NCBI RefSeq assembly: GCF_009497775.1
Contig: NZ_CP031012.1
Coordinates: 3,995,235-4,059,234 of the forward strand
Reading direction: 5' to 3'
Source: Alcaligenes faecalis
GTDB taxonomy: Bacteria; Pseudomonadota; Gammaproteobacteria; Burkholderiales; Burkholderiaceae_B
Length of the DNA: 64,000 nt
Position 1 is the stretch's first letter, and each line of letters begins with the position of its first letter. The notes under the pieces are model-generated. The model saw nothing but the letters and a program-made list of their open reading frames with translations, did no database searches and had not been told where the DNA came from. This document shows positions 20,351-30,707 of this stretch, in pieces. The position numbers and the translations under genes were made by a program.

Positions 20351-20418
20351 GGGGTTTGGGTTTAGATCTAGAACTAGATCTAGTTCCTGGTCTAGGTCTA
20401 AGTCTTGACCTGAATCTG
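20351..20418. repeat. Six-base-period degenerate tandem repeat
   Basis: About eleven units of period six, moving from GGGTTT through AGATCT/AGAACT to AGGTCT/AAGTCT-like units. It contains a 9+9-bp palindrome (20363-20371 with 20374-20382, AA between). Confidence 0.7.
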
Positions 20419-20557
20419 GCCATGACTAAGCCAAGCCATCTCGATACAACACGCTTCCGATCAACGCCTGCCCTAGAAGCCACGATCACACTCCCCAGAA
20501 ACCCACTCACCACCTACCCAGTTCCAAAGTCAGGGGCGACATAAATAAACATTGTGA

Positions 20558-20791
20558 GCCGCTGGTGTGCTGGGCGGGGGTGTCGGGGCGATTCGGAGAG
20601 CTTGCCGCAGGCAGAAGATCGCGTAGGGATGCAAGCATCCTGCTGTTTGAGCACGGCGCTTATAGTTTGTCCGGGGGACAAACTATCGTGCGAGTTCAGG
20701 ATGCGCCCTACGCGATCTTCTGACCAGGGCACCGGTGCGCAGCACCGGCAAGCGCTCAAGCCCCGCCGCCCCCGCCCAGCACACCAGCGGC
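20558..20791. repeat. 234-bp interrupted palindrome (MITE-like or large hairpin element)
   Basis: Arms are symmetric about 20674.5. Perfect matches are 20558-20580 with 20769-20791 (23 bp), 20612-20628 with 20706-20722 (17 bp), 20635-20642 with 20697-20704 (8 bp), 20651-20655 with 20687-20691 (5 bp) and 20662-20672 with 20676-20686 (11 bp, loop GGG), plus a weaker match 20598-20607 with 20746-20757. The strand can fold into one long rod. No transposase gene or clear target-site duplication is visible. Confidence 0.82.
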
Positions 20792-20854
20792 GTCTCCCAG
20801 CGCTTATTCCCCCTACAAAGACCTCCCCACCAAGCGTCCGAAACAAGCGACCAC

Positions 20855-20893
20855 AAAAAAACCCGAGTCCGGCATCCAGCCAAACTCGGGTTT
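20855..20893 (-). terminator. Intrinsic terminator of resB-ccsB
   Basis: AAACCCGAGT (20859-20868) pairs with ACTCGGGTTT (20884-20893). A T-run follows on the minus strand, 60 bp beyond the ccsB stop. Confidence 0.88.
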
Positions 20894-20953
20894 CTCAATT
20901 CTAAAACCACCATTCCGAAGCCCAAACACAAGCACCTCAGAACAAGAAGAAAC

Positions 20954-22312
20954 TTACAGCTCCCCGTAGGAATGCAACCCCGACAAGAACATATTCACGC
21001 CCAGGAACGCAAAGCTGGTAATCAGCAGCCCACCCAGCGCCCAGTACGCCGCCATCGTGCCACGCAGGCCTTTAAGCAAACGCAAGTGCAACCAGGCCGC
21101 ATAGTTCAGCCACACAATCAAGGCCCAAGTCTCTTTCGGGTCCCACTGCCAGTACGTGCCCCAGGCATCAGCGGCCCACAAAGCCCCCAACACCGTAGCC
21201 ACCGTAAAGAAGGCAAAACCCACCGCAATCGCCCGGTACATGATGTCATCAAGCACCTCCAGCGAAGGCAGCTTGCGCGAAATCGGACCACGGAAATACA
21301 GAATCGTCCCCACGATCACACTACCGATACCGAAATACAGCATCCAGGTAGGCGACAACTCGCGCGAACCAAAAATCATGGGCTCGGCACACAGAATCGC
21401 GCCCAGCAAAAACACCGGAATCAGCTTGGCACGCGAACGCGTCTCGCCATTTTCCTTAACCAGATACGCAAAGCCCACCATGGCCGCCAAGGAGAACGTA
21501 CCGTAACCAATAAAGTTGGCCGGTACATGCAACTTCATCCACCAGCTTTTCAGCGCAGGCACCAAAGGCTGAATCTGATGCGCATCACGCGTGAAGGAAT
21601 ACCACAGCAGGAAAATAACCAGCGAGCTGATCGCCAACAGCACAAAGCCACCCAGGGCACGCGTGTTGTAACGACGCTCGTAATACATGTAGAACAAGGC
21701 CGTAATCAGCGCCAGCAGTACAAACACTTCATACAGATTGCTGACCGGAATATGACCAATATCCGGACCCAGCAAGTGACCTTCGCGCCAGCGCACCAGC
21801 AAACCCGTCATCCCGGCGTAGACCGCTGCCCAGGTCAGCCCCGAGCCCATCCAGGCTGCAGTACTGCTGAAAAAACCAGCCCAGTACATCACCGTCGCCA
21901 GAATGAACAGCGCACACATCCACAAAATAGCGGACTGGGAAGAGAACAAGTACTTCAGCAGAAAAACCGAATCGGCCTTTTCAATATCGCCTGTACTGAG
22001 ACCATCGCCCGTACTGTACAGCCAGACCGCCAGCAAAGCCGTCAGACCCGAGAGCACCAGCAGCGTGCGCAGCGGACGCCACAACCACCCCAGCCAGGCC
22101 ACAAAGGGCACGAACGCCACCAGAATGATCTTCTCGTAGTAATCCATGCTGGTGCTGTACACATTGAGCGCATACGCCGCGCCCAAAGCCAGCACGATCA
22201 GATACAGCACATCCGTCCAGTCCGGACGGCCACGGATACCGCGCCGGTCACCACTGGAAGCGATATTGTCTTGCCACATCGAAGGAGTGGCCGAAGAAAG
22301 GGTCTGCGCCAT
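20954..22312 (-). CDS. ccsB: System II c-type cytochrome biogenesis protein CcsB (ResC/CcsA-type, WWD domain)
   Basis: 452 residues with multiple membrane helices. The heme-handling WWD motif region is clear near residue 370 (YWQWDPKETWALIVWLNY), with flanking conserved His residues (WLHLRL; LSGLHSYG). With ResB it forms the System II heme exporter and ligation complex that attaches heme to apocytochromes in the periplasm. Names for the two partners are swapped between annotation schemes; this is the WWD partner. It lies 15 bp after resB and near a cytochrome c4 gene, a likely client. Confidence 0.94.
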   Translation of the reverse strand: MAQTLSSATPSMWQDNIASSGDRRGIRGRPDWTDVLYLIVLALGAAYALNVYSTSMDYYEKIILVAFVPFVAWLGWLWRPLRTLLVLSGLTALLAVWLYSTGDGLSTGDIEKADSVFLLKYLFSSQSAILWMCALFILATVMYWAGFFSSTAAWMGSGLTWAAVYAGMTGLLVRWREGHLLGPDIGHIPVSNLYEVFVLLALITALFYMYYERRYNTRALGGFVLLAISSLVIFLLWYSFTRDAHQIQPLVPALKSWWMKLHVPANFIGYGTFSLAAMVGFAYLVKENGETRSRAKLIPVFLLGAILCAEPMIFGSRELSPTWMLYFGIGSVIVGTILYFRGPISRKLPSLEVLDDIMYRAIAVGFAFFTVATVLGALWAADAWGTYWQWDPKETWALIVWLNYAAWLHLRLLKGLRGTMAAYWALGGLLITSFAFLGVNMFLSGLHSYGEL

Positions 22313-22327
22313 AGTAGCTACACCTTG

Positions 22328-24370
22328 TCAGACAGATAGCCGGTTGAAAGCCGCTTTCAGGCGATCAAACTCGAGGTTAAAGTCCAAGTTACGACGTTGA
22401 GATGTCATGGCAGCCATTACGCTGCTGCCTTGGTTGTGAGGGCGGATCCAGACCCACACGCGGCGATCCCGGATATAGAACATCGAGAACACGCCAATAA
22501 TCAGAAACAAGCAACCCAAGTACACAATGTACATGCCCGGACTGCGCGCCACCTGGAATACGCTGGCCTGAACTTGCTCAAAGCTGTCCAAGGTCAACAT
22601 AACGGGCGCCGGGTAGTCAGGCAGGTTGGCAAACGCCAGTACAGCAGACTGAATCCAGCGATTGGCATCGCTATTTTCCTGACTGTAATCCAACTCTGGC
22701 AAACCTTGTTGCTGCCTGAGCAAATCACGCAATTCCGACAGTGTGAACTGAATCATGGGAATCGCAAAACCCAGAATACGCTCGCGCTCGGACTCGGGAA
22801 CACGGCTGATCAAGCCATCAAAACCGGCACGCACAAAAGTCTGCAAGGCAGTTCTGGAAGCGGAGAGCATCAGCTCTTTTTGCTCGGGCGAAGAAGAATT
22901 ACGTTCGGCAAAGCGCTCGGCTGCCTGGGTCACCAAGGCCTCGTTCTGCGTAGCCGCACGCAAATCCATGAATTCTTTCAGGGAACCCTTGTCGTCAGCC
23001 GGGAAACGCACATAGCGGAACGGCTCGGCGGGCGAGAAACGCATACCGGCCAGAAACACCAGGGTGCCATCCAGCTCCACAGGCAGCATGTAGTTCACAA
23101 ACTCGCGGGACTGGCCTTGATCGTCGATCAAGCGATAGTTCACGCTGGGGCCGACGTTCTTCAGATGCTGATCTTTCTTGTTGGCAGCACTACCGGTAAC
23201 AGCAGCCACGTGTTCAATCATGGCCTTGGGCTGAGGATCGCCCTCAGACAAGTTTTCCACGTTGATGGGGCGCAGCTCGGTCAGTTGCACCGTCAAAGCA
23301 TGTTCGTTGGGGCTTTCCTGGGCCGCAATGCCCACGGTCTCGCCCACTTTGCCGTTCAGAGCAAACGTCTTGGAACCAGTACCAACCAAGGGATAGCCCT
23401 TCAGGCTGAGAATACTGCCGCCATCGTCAAAGCCGGACTGGTAAACCGTGACGCCCTTGTAGCGCAGCGGCTCGTTCACCTCGATGGTGCGCTCGAACGT
23501 ATCGCCCGTAACGGGATCGGTAACTTCCACTTCGCTCTTGAAGCTGCTGGGCATGCCGGTCGAGTAGTACTCCACCAGGAAACGCTTGAGCTCCAGGGCA
23601 AACGGCAGGGGCTGAATCAGGACGCCGTCACCGGAGTTAATGACTGCGGTGGCGGTACGGGCACCCTCGGGCACCAGCATATTGGCACGGAAGCTGGGAT
23701 TGCCCAGGCCAAGTCGACCCGACTCGGGCACCTGGGAAATCAGCATGTTTTCAGTAATAGGCTGTTTGCCGCCCAACCACACTTGCAGGCGCACGGGCAA
23801 TTCGCTGTCGAGCAGGCCGCCCACACAGATCACCACAATCGCCAAGTGAGCAAAAATGTAACCCAGCTTGTTGGCGCTACCCTTCTTGGCCGCCATCATC
23901 ATGCTGCCGTCGTCATCCTGACGCACGCGCACGGCGTAACCCTGGGACTGCAACCAGCCTTGCACTTGCTCGCGGCTATGGGCGGGAGCACCGGCACTTT
24001 CCAGTTCAACACGGTGGGGGAAGGCTTTCAGACTGCCGCCGCGCACATGTTCTTTGAACGTGCGCATTTCGCGGATCATCTTGGGAGCATTACGAATGAC
24101 GCACAGCGTGGTCGAGACCACCAGAAACGTCATGATGACCATGAACCAGCCACTGTTGTAGATGGACCAGATCGAGAAATGGTCGAAAAACTCAAACCAG
24201 TACGGCCCGAATTGATCGATATACGTATTAGCCGGCTGATTTTGCGCCAGAACAGTGCCGATCAGGCTGGCTACGCAAATGAACATCAGCAAGCTGATGG
24301 CAAAGCGCATCGAACCGAGCAATTCCAGGAAATCGGCCGCAAAGCGACGCACGGGGGATACTTTTTTCAC
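22328..24370 (-). CDS. resB: System II cytochrome c biogenesis protein ResB
   Basis: 680 residues. It starts with RRFAADFLELLGSMRFAISLL, characteristic of the ResB first membrane helix, has further helices about residues 75-95 and 165-185, a long periplasmic domain (about 200-620) and a final helix (about 630-650) ending in a short cytoplasmic tail. It is the large soluble-domain partner of CcsB in heme delivery and apocytochrome reduction. First gene of resB-ccsB, transcribed away from the cytochrome c4 gene's 3' end across a 226-bp gap. Confidence 0.94.
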   Translation of the reverse strand: MKKVSPVRRFAADFLELLGSMRFAISLLMFICVASLIGTVLAQNQPANTYIDQFGPYWFEFFDHFSIWSIYNSGWFMVIMTFLVVSTTLCVIRNAPKMIREMRTFKEHVRGGSLKAFPHRVELESAGAPAHSREQVQGWLQSQGYAVRVRQDDDGSMMMAAKKGSANKLGYIFAHLAIVVICVGGLLDSELPVRLQVWLGGKQPITENMLISQVPESGRLGLGNPSFRANMLVPEGARTATAVINSGDGVLIQPLPFALELKRFLVEYYSTGMPSSFKSEVEVTDPVTGDTFERTIEVNEPLRYKGVTVYQSGFDDGGSILSLKGYPLVGTGSKTFALNGKVGETVGIAAQESPNEHALTVQLTELRPINVENLSEGDPQPKAMIEHVAAVTGSAANKKDQHLKNVGPSVNYRLIDDQGQSREFVNYMLPVELDGTLVFLAGMRFSPAEPFRYVRFPADDKGSLKEFMDLRAATQNEALVTQAAERFAERNSSSPEQKELMLSASRTALQTFVRAGFDGLISRVPESERERILGFAIPMIQFTLSELRDLLRQQQGLPELDYSQENSDANRWIQSAVLAFANLPDYPAPVMLTLDSFEQVQASVFQVARSPGMYIVYLGCLFLIIGVFSMFYIRDRRVWVWIRPHNQGSSVMAAMTSQRRNLDFNLEFDRLKAAFNRLSV

Positions 24371-24596
24371 AAAGGCTAGCTTAGGAGGTGGGGGGTTTCA
24401 CCGGAAACATCCAGACTTTGAACGCAGAACGCGCACAAAGTTCGATCGCTGGACAAAACACCAACACGAGACCCGGCCCAAATCGGCACTGCCCGTTGTT
24501 AAGGCCCCCAAACTGCCACGACTATCAGGAAGCTGGGGCCAAAAAGCGAATGTCAGGCTTCAGACAGTCAGGGGGCCGATGGCCCCCTTGGACTGA

Positions 24597-25301
24597 TTAA
24601 CGCAGGCCAGCTGCGAAATCTGACACGGCTGCAATGTCGGCGTCCGACATGCGATCCGCGATGTCATGCATCATGGGGCCATTGGCACGGTCGCCGCTGC
24701 GGAACAATTTGAGCTGTTCGGCAATGTAGGCAGGGTGCTGGCCAGCCAGACGGGGGAACTGACCGGGCATACCAGCGCCATCAGGCGAGTGGCAAGCGGC
24801 ACAGGCAGCTACACCGCGCTCGGGCAAACCGCCGCGCCAGATCTTCTGGCCACGTTCCATGGTGTCTTCTTTGGTGGCGTTAGCCGCCTGTTCCCAGTCC
24901 ACGGACTGTTGGGACAGGAAGAAAGCCACGTTTTTCATGTCTTCTTCGGTCATGCCGGCCGCAATGGCGGTCATCAGGCTGTTGGCGCCTTCAGGGCCGC
25001 GGCGGGAAGGAACAGACTTCTCGTCCTTGGCACGGAAATCGTGCAGCTGCTTGACCAGGTACTCGTACGGCTGGTGAGCCAGCGACGGGTTGACCGGAAT
25101 AATACTGTTGCCGCCATCCCCGTGACAGGTCACACAGGCCAGCACGCCACGCGACATCTCACCTTGCAGGTAGAGCTGCTCGCCTTTGGCGGCATCTGGC
25201 TTGGCCAGACCGGCTGCATTGGCCACGTTAGCGGTAAAAACCACAGAGCAAGCCATCGTCAGGCTGCTTGCGATAACGACTCGGGAAAGCGCACGCTTCA
25301 T
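24597..25301 (-). CDS. Diheme cytochrome c4-type protein
   Basis: 234 residues with a signal peptide (hydrophobic core about 9-28, ending ANAAG). Two c-type heme sites, CVTCH and CAACH, lie in two similar cytochrome domains, each followed by a Met-containing segment (ITAIAAGM-like and MMHDIADRM) that can supply the axial ligand. This is the cytochrome c4 layout: periplasmic electron carrier feeding terminal oxidases. It is immediately upstream of resB-ccsB on the same strand and divergent from engB. Confidence 0.92.
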   Translation of the reverse strand: MKRALSRVVIASSLTMACSVVFTANVANAAGLAKPDAAKGEQLYLQGEMSRGVLACVTCHGDGGNSIIPVNPSLAHQPYEYLVKQLHDFRAKDEKSVPSRRGPEGANSLMTAIAAGMTEEDMKNVAFFLSQQSVDWEQAANATKEDTMERGQKIWRGGLPERGVAACAACHSPDGAGMPGQFPRLAGQHPAYIAEQLKLFRSGDRANGPMMHDIADRMSDADIAAVSDFAAGLR

Positions 25302-25458
25302 TTGGACCTCGATAATCGCGAATCAATCGGGGTGCCGCATGCGCCCCGCAAAAGCCACCGTAAGCCGCTGGTCAGTACCCAGTGGACTACGACATTACTG
25401 TTTCAAATCGAGAGATTATACAATAGGCGCTGAACCAATATGGAATTACGCTGCAACC

Positions 25459-27098
<1,640 letters not shown>

Positions 27099-27117
27099 TT
27101 CACATCAATCAGAACGC

Positions 27118-27147
27118 AAAAAACGCAGCCCGTGAGCTGCGTTTTTT
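27118..27147. terminator. Bidirectional terminator between hemB and dsbD
   Basis: CGCAGC and GCTGCG pair around CCGTGA, flanked by six A on one side and six T on the other. It serves the convergent genes. Confidence 0.88.
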
Positions 27148-27216
27148 GTTGTGTGTACGCGACGATCTATCGTCTGTTAGACCCTGATAAGCCCGATTTC
27201 GGGCAAATCAGAGACT

Positions 27217-29139
27217 TCAGGCACCGGCCAGAACCTCATCCAGCACCTTCGAAAAGCGGCTGGCGTCCTGAAAACCGATCACGCGCAGTTGTTCCAGCTG
27301 TTTCCCCTTGGAATCGAAAAACATGATGCCAGGAGGGCCAAACAGGCGGAAATGTTTCAGCAATTCCCTATCCTCGGGGGTATTGGCTGTCACATCCACC
27401 TGCAGCAAATCAAACTGCGCCATACGCTGTGCAACCGCAGGATCACTAAAGGTGAAGTTCTCCATTTCGATGCAGGACACGCACCAGTCTGCGTAGAAAT
27501 CCAGCATTACAGGGCGAGTGGTCTTGGCCAGACGCTCTTCCAGCTCCTGCAAGCTGCTGACTCGCTGAAACTCCACCTTGCTTTGAGCAGCGGCCACCGT
27601 ACCGGACGATTTCAGCCCTTCCAAAGGACGAATCACGCTGGGGCGACCCAGGGCAATGCTGATCATCATCATGATGGCCCAGACCGCCAGCATCATGCCT
27701 ACGCCCTGTCGCAAGGCCGACCACGGCGTGCGTGCAGCCGTACCGCGCCCGAATGCGCCCAGCAAGGCAGCGGCCCACAAGGCCAGAACGACCCAGCCAA
27801 AGACGGCGATCGTGCCGGACATCAAGGGCGAGACCATCCACCAGGCAGTAGCCAGCAACAAGACACCAAAGGCGGTCTTGACGCTTTCCATCCAGGCACC
27901 GGCCTTGGGCAAGACACTGCCCGAACCCGCACCCACAATCAGCAGCAAGACGCCCGAACCCCAGGCCAAGGCAAACAGGGCCGAGCCGCCCAGGACCACA
28001 TCACCCGTCTGCGAGATAAACAGCAGCACGCCCGCCAAAGGCGCTGCCACGCAAGGGCCGACAATCAGCGCAGACAGCAGGCCCATCAGGAACACGCCAC
28101 CCATCTGCCCGCCCGGCAATCGGTTCATTGTGTCGTTCAGGCGATTTTGCAGTGCCGCCGGAGCCTGTACCGTAAACACGTCCAGCATGGACAAGGCTAG
28201 CACCACCAGAATCAGGGCAAACAGACCCAAGACCCATGGATTCTGCAACCAGCTTGCCAAGCCTGCACCCAGCAAGCCTGCCGCCACACCCAGCAAGGTG
28301 TAAACCAGAGACAAGCCCAGCACAAAGGCAAAGGCCATTTTCAGACCATGCCAGCGCGATGGCGCGGGCTGATTACGACCCGCAATGATGGACAGCAAAA
28401 TCGGCACCATCGGCAGGACGCAAGGCGTAAAGGACAGCAGCAAGCCGAACACAAAGCTCAGCAGCACGATCTGACCCCAGCCAGCCTGCTTGAGGTAATC
28501 AGCCAGGCCCACATCACTGAGACTCAATGCCGACGCTACGCCACCTGTGCTGGCAGCTGTGGCGGTAGATGTTGTTGCCGTGTCTGTTTTCTGGCCCGAG
28601 CCTTCACCGGGCGCAGGCACCGATAGCACGCCAAAGGGACCGGCCACTTCCCAGCCCTGTCCGGTGGGAATCAGGGTCAGCGTTTGCGTAGAGGGGGAGT
28701 AACACAGGCCAGCATCGGCACAACCCTGACTGACCACATCAATTTTCAGATCCTGGCCAGTGCCGCTATCCGCCAGAACGGGCACTCGCAGGGTGACCGA
28801 ATTCCGGTAGACCTCCATGACTTCGTCAAAAGTAGGGTCGTACACCTTTTCGCCATCGGGAAGCTGGGGGCTACCCAGATGCTCGGCCTTCTCGGTCGAG
28901 ATCCCGAAGCGCTTGCGATACATATAGTATTCAGGCGCGATCTGGAAATGGATATCCAGCTGATCGGGCTGGCTCATGGCCGCGGTCAGTACAAAAGCCT
29001 GTTCCGGGTCCAGAAACTCTTCCTCTGCCTGCGCCGTCAAAGGCGTTGCCAGCCAGGCCAGCATCAGGACAAGGAAAACAGCAAACCACGCGCCAAGACG
29101 CTGGGCAGAAAACGGGGAACGCTTCAAAGACAAAGGCAC
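27217..29139 (-). CDS. dsbD: Thiol:disulfide interchange protein DsbD
   Basis: 640 residues. Signal peptide (about 1-38), then the periplasmic alpha domain with the Cys pair in GCADAGLCY, an eight-helix membrane domain with the redox Cys residues in FTPCVLPMVP and VGPCVAAP, and a C-terminal thioredoxin-like gamma domain with WCVSC. It transfers electrons from cytoplasmic thioredoxin to the periplasm, keeping apocytochrome and isomerase thiols reduced, which links it to the System II genes nearby. It follows cutA by 37 bp, an arrangement also seen in Escherichia coli. Confidence 0.96.
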   Translation of the reverse strand: MPLSLKRSPFSAQRLGAWFAVFLVLMLAWLATPLTAQAEEEFLDPEQAFVLTAAMSQPDQLDIHFQIAPEYYMYRKRFGISTEKAEHLGSPQLPDGEKVYDPTFDEVMEVYRNSVTLRVPVLADSGTGQDLKIDVVSQGCADAGLCYSPSTQTLTLIPTGQGWEVAGPFGVLSVPAPGEGSGQKTDTATTSTATAASTGGVASALSLSDVGLADYLKQAGWGQIVLLSFVFGLLLSFTPCVLPMVPILLSIIAGRNQPAPSRWHGLKMAFAFVLGLSLVYTLLGVAAGLLGAGLASWLQNPWVLGLFALILVVLALSMLDVFTVQAPAALQNRLNDTMNRLPGGQMGGVFLMGLLSALIVGPCVAAPLAGVLLFISQTGDVVLGGSALFALAWGSGVLLLIVGAGSGSVLPKAGAWMESVKTAFGVLLLATAWWMVSPLMSGTIAVFGWVVLALWAAALLGAFGRGTAARTPWSALRQGVGMMLAVWAIMMMISIALGRPSVIRPLEGLKSSGTVAAAQSKVEFQRVSSLQELEERLAKTTRPVMLDFYADWCVSCIEMENFTFSDPAVAQRMAQFDLLQVDVTANTPEDRELLKHFRLFGPPGIMFFDSKGKQLEQLRVIGFQDASRFSKVLDEVLAGA

Positions 29140-29176
29140 AAATCTATTCCGGTTTTTTAGGCTGGGCTATCTGAGA

Positions 29177-29563
29177 TCACGCAGGACGCGTCTGGGTGCG
29201 GACCCAATCCAGATAAGCGGTGAAACCACCAACAACCGGAAGCACAATCAATTCAGGCAGTTCGTAGGGATGCTGCTCTCGCAAGCGATCTGCCAGTTCC
29301 GGTAGCCGGGCCACTGTGGTTTTGAAAGTCAGCGTGATTTCCTCATCGCCCTGTAACTCCCCTTGCCACATGTACATAGACAAACTGGCGGGCGCAAGGT
29401 TCGCACAAGCTGCAATTCCATCCTCAACCAAGTGATGAGCCAGGTATTTGGCCAGCATCATATCGGGCACCGTGGTCTGCACCAGCACCAATTGCTGTGC
29501 ATCGAGATCGGGCAAGGTCAAAGCCAGTTTGGGTTTGGAACTGGAGGAATTCTCAGAGGACAT
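29177..29563 (-). CDS. cutA: Divalent-cation tolerance protein CutA
   Basis: 128 residues. A Ser-rich N-terminal leader is followed by the CutA1 core: LVQTTVPDMMLAKYLAHHLV, CANLAP, YMWQGELQGDEEI and HPYELPELIVLPV. Trimeric, ferredoxin-like fold, implicated in copper and divalent cation tolerance. It is the first gene of cutA-dsbD. A hairpin overlaps its ribosome-binding site (see 29566-29586). Confidence 0.94.
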   Translation of the reverse strand: MSSENSSSSKPKLALTLPDLDAQQLVLVQTTVPDMMLAKYLAHHLVEDGIAACANLAPASLSMYMWQGELQGDEEITLTFKTTVARLPELADRLREQHPYELPELIVLPVVGGFTAYLDWVRTQTRPA

Positions 29564-29565
29564 GC

Positions 29566-29586
29566 AGGGCTCCTAATCAGAGCCCT
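29566..29586 (-). promoter_or_regulatory. Hairpin overlapping the cutA ribosome-binding site
   Basis: On the minus strand AGGGCTC (5' arm) pairs with GAGCCCT (3' arm) across seven bases. The 3' arm includes most of the AGGAG Shine-Dalgarno, and the hairpin ends two bases before the cutA ATG. No T-run follows, so it is not a standard terminator. Confidence 0.5.
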
Positions 29587-29610
29587 TAGTGTAGCGCCGG
29601 ATGCCTGCGC

Positions 29611-30585
29611 TTAGACGCCGGATCGAGGTCGACTCAGGCCACTTAATGTTTCAGAGGGGCGCTCGCCATAGCTATGCCTATAGTCGGCCGAGAATTGCCC
29701 CAAATGGGTAAAGCCACAGGCCAGGGCCACCTCGGTAACCGACATGCCACCTGCCTGCAAATATCGCCGGGCGGCTTCCAGACGCATCTGCTTCAGACGC
29801 GCCATGGGTGCGACACCCAGATGCTCCCGGAATCCGGCATACAGGCTGCGCACGCTGACACCCGCCGCCTGGGCAATATCGCCAATAGTGATGGGCTGGC
29901 CGGTCTGGCTTTCCATGAAATCCAAGGCGCGTCGCAACACATGCGGCAAGGCTGCCGCGGTCTTGTGAGTGGGCTGATTGTGCTGATGCAGCTCGAACAA
30001 GGCATAAATCAGAGTCTGCTCGAACTGGCGTACCTGACGCGGCTGATCAAACAAGGTGCCATCCGACACTTCGGCAAACTGCCAATCCAGCAAGCGGCGC
30101 AAACTCGCTCCACCGGGTGCATCCAAAGGAATGGAAGGCTGAAACTCCAGCGGACCGCGCACAGGCTGCGCAAAATAATCCTGATAATGGCGCTCCAGCC
30201 CTTGGCGCCCGATACGCACAAACAGCTTATCGGCCTCCAGGCTATGTTCCATGCTGAAGGCTTGAGTCGGGCTGATGATGGAAGCCAGGCGCGAAGTAGA
30301 CGCGAAACGTCCATGCGCCGTATGAATCTGCTCTTGTCCCGACAAAGGGATTTGCAAGAGATAGAAATCATCCAGAGGCTGGGGTTGAATCTGCACCTGC
30401 GCGCCATAGCGCAAGCGACCATAGGCCACATCCTGGCCTTGGCGTAGATACAGGCGTGCATTCAGGCGCTGACGGGTATCCGCCAAGGTCAGACTATGCG
30501 GGCAGAAAACCTGGGAGATATAGTGCTGAACGCAGTCCACATCCTGCGAATGCAGCTGGGCATAGCGATTCAGTATGGTGGTCAT
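29611..30585 (-). CDS. AraC family transcriptional regulator
   Basis: 324 residues. The N-terminal two thirds is a sensor region of the AraC-binding-like type (GRLRYGAQVQIQPQPLDDFY, IPLSGQEQIHT). The C-terminal 100 residues hold two helix-turn-helix units (ITIGDIAQAAGVSVRSLYAGFREHLG and VTEVALACGFTHLGQFSADYR). The family usually activates degradation or oxygenase genes. It lies downstream of the flavin reductase/monooxygenase pair but is separated from them by a terminator, so it is transcribed on its own or with cutA. Control of the upstream monooxygenase is inferred from proximity. Confidence 0.9.
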   Translation of the reverse strand: MTTILNRYAQLHSQDVDCVQHYISQVFCPHSLTLADTRQRLNARLYLRQGQDVAYGRLRYGAQVQIQPQPLDDFYLLQIPLSGQEQIHTAHGRFASTSRLASIISPTQAFSMEHSLEADKLFVRIGRQGLERHYQDYFAQPVRGPLEFQPSIPLDAPGGASLRRLLDWQFAEVSDGTLFDQPRQVRQFEQTLIYALFELHQHNQPTHKTAAALPHVLRRALDFMESQTGQPITIGDIAQAAGVSVRSLYAGFREHLGVAPMARLKQMRLEAARRYLQAGGMSVTEVALACGFTHLGQFSADYRHSYGERPSETLSGLSRPRSGV

Positions 30586-30604
30586 GAGCGTCGCAACAGG
30601 CGAT

Positions 30605-30633
30605 AAAAAAGCTGTGCCTTAGTGTGGCACAGC
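30605..30633 (-). terminator. Intrinsic terminator after the flavin reductase gene
   Basis: GCTGTGCC (30611-30618) pairs with GGCACAGC (30626-30633). Six T follow on the minus strand. Confidence 0.88.
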
Positions 30634-30707
30634 CTCTCGCACTGCAACATCGAGACTATCCCTAGGCCCGGCTCAGGCGCCAGGTCAGGGACAGCAATCC
30701 CGACGAT

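Larger units (their letters stand above)
20021..20953. other. Gene-free, repeat-rich intergenic region
   Basis: No credible gene in 930 bp. Short frames are low-complexity (alternating Leu/Asp/Gly, or Arg/Pro/Ser) or mirror each other within the large palindrome. The region holds a hairpin just after the EAL gene (20028-20035 with 20052-20059), a six-base-period repeat (20351-20418), a 234-bp interrupted palindrome (20558-20791) and the ccsB terminator (20855-20893). Confidence 0.75.

Noticed and set aside
20514..20904. Small frames on both strands within the 234-bp palindrome
   Set aside because: They encode similar peptides only because the DNA is palindromic; no ribosome-binding site or family features.
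20735..22339. A 534-residue plus-strand frame covering the palindrome edge and ccsB
   Set aside because: His/Gln/Arg-rich reverse reading of ccsB, extended by chance into the intergenic repeat.
22397..24379. A 660-residue plus-strand open frame opposite resB
   Set aside because: Shadow of resB; rich in His, Gln and Arg as expected for a reverse reading.
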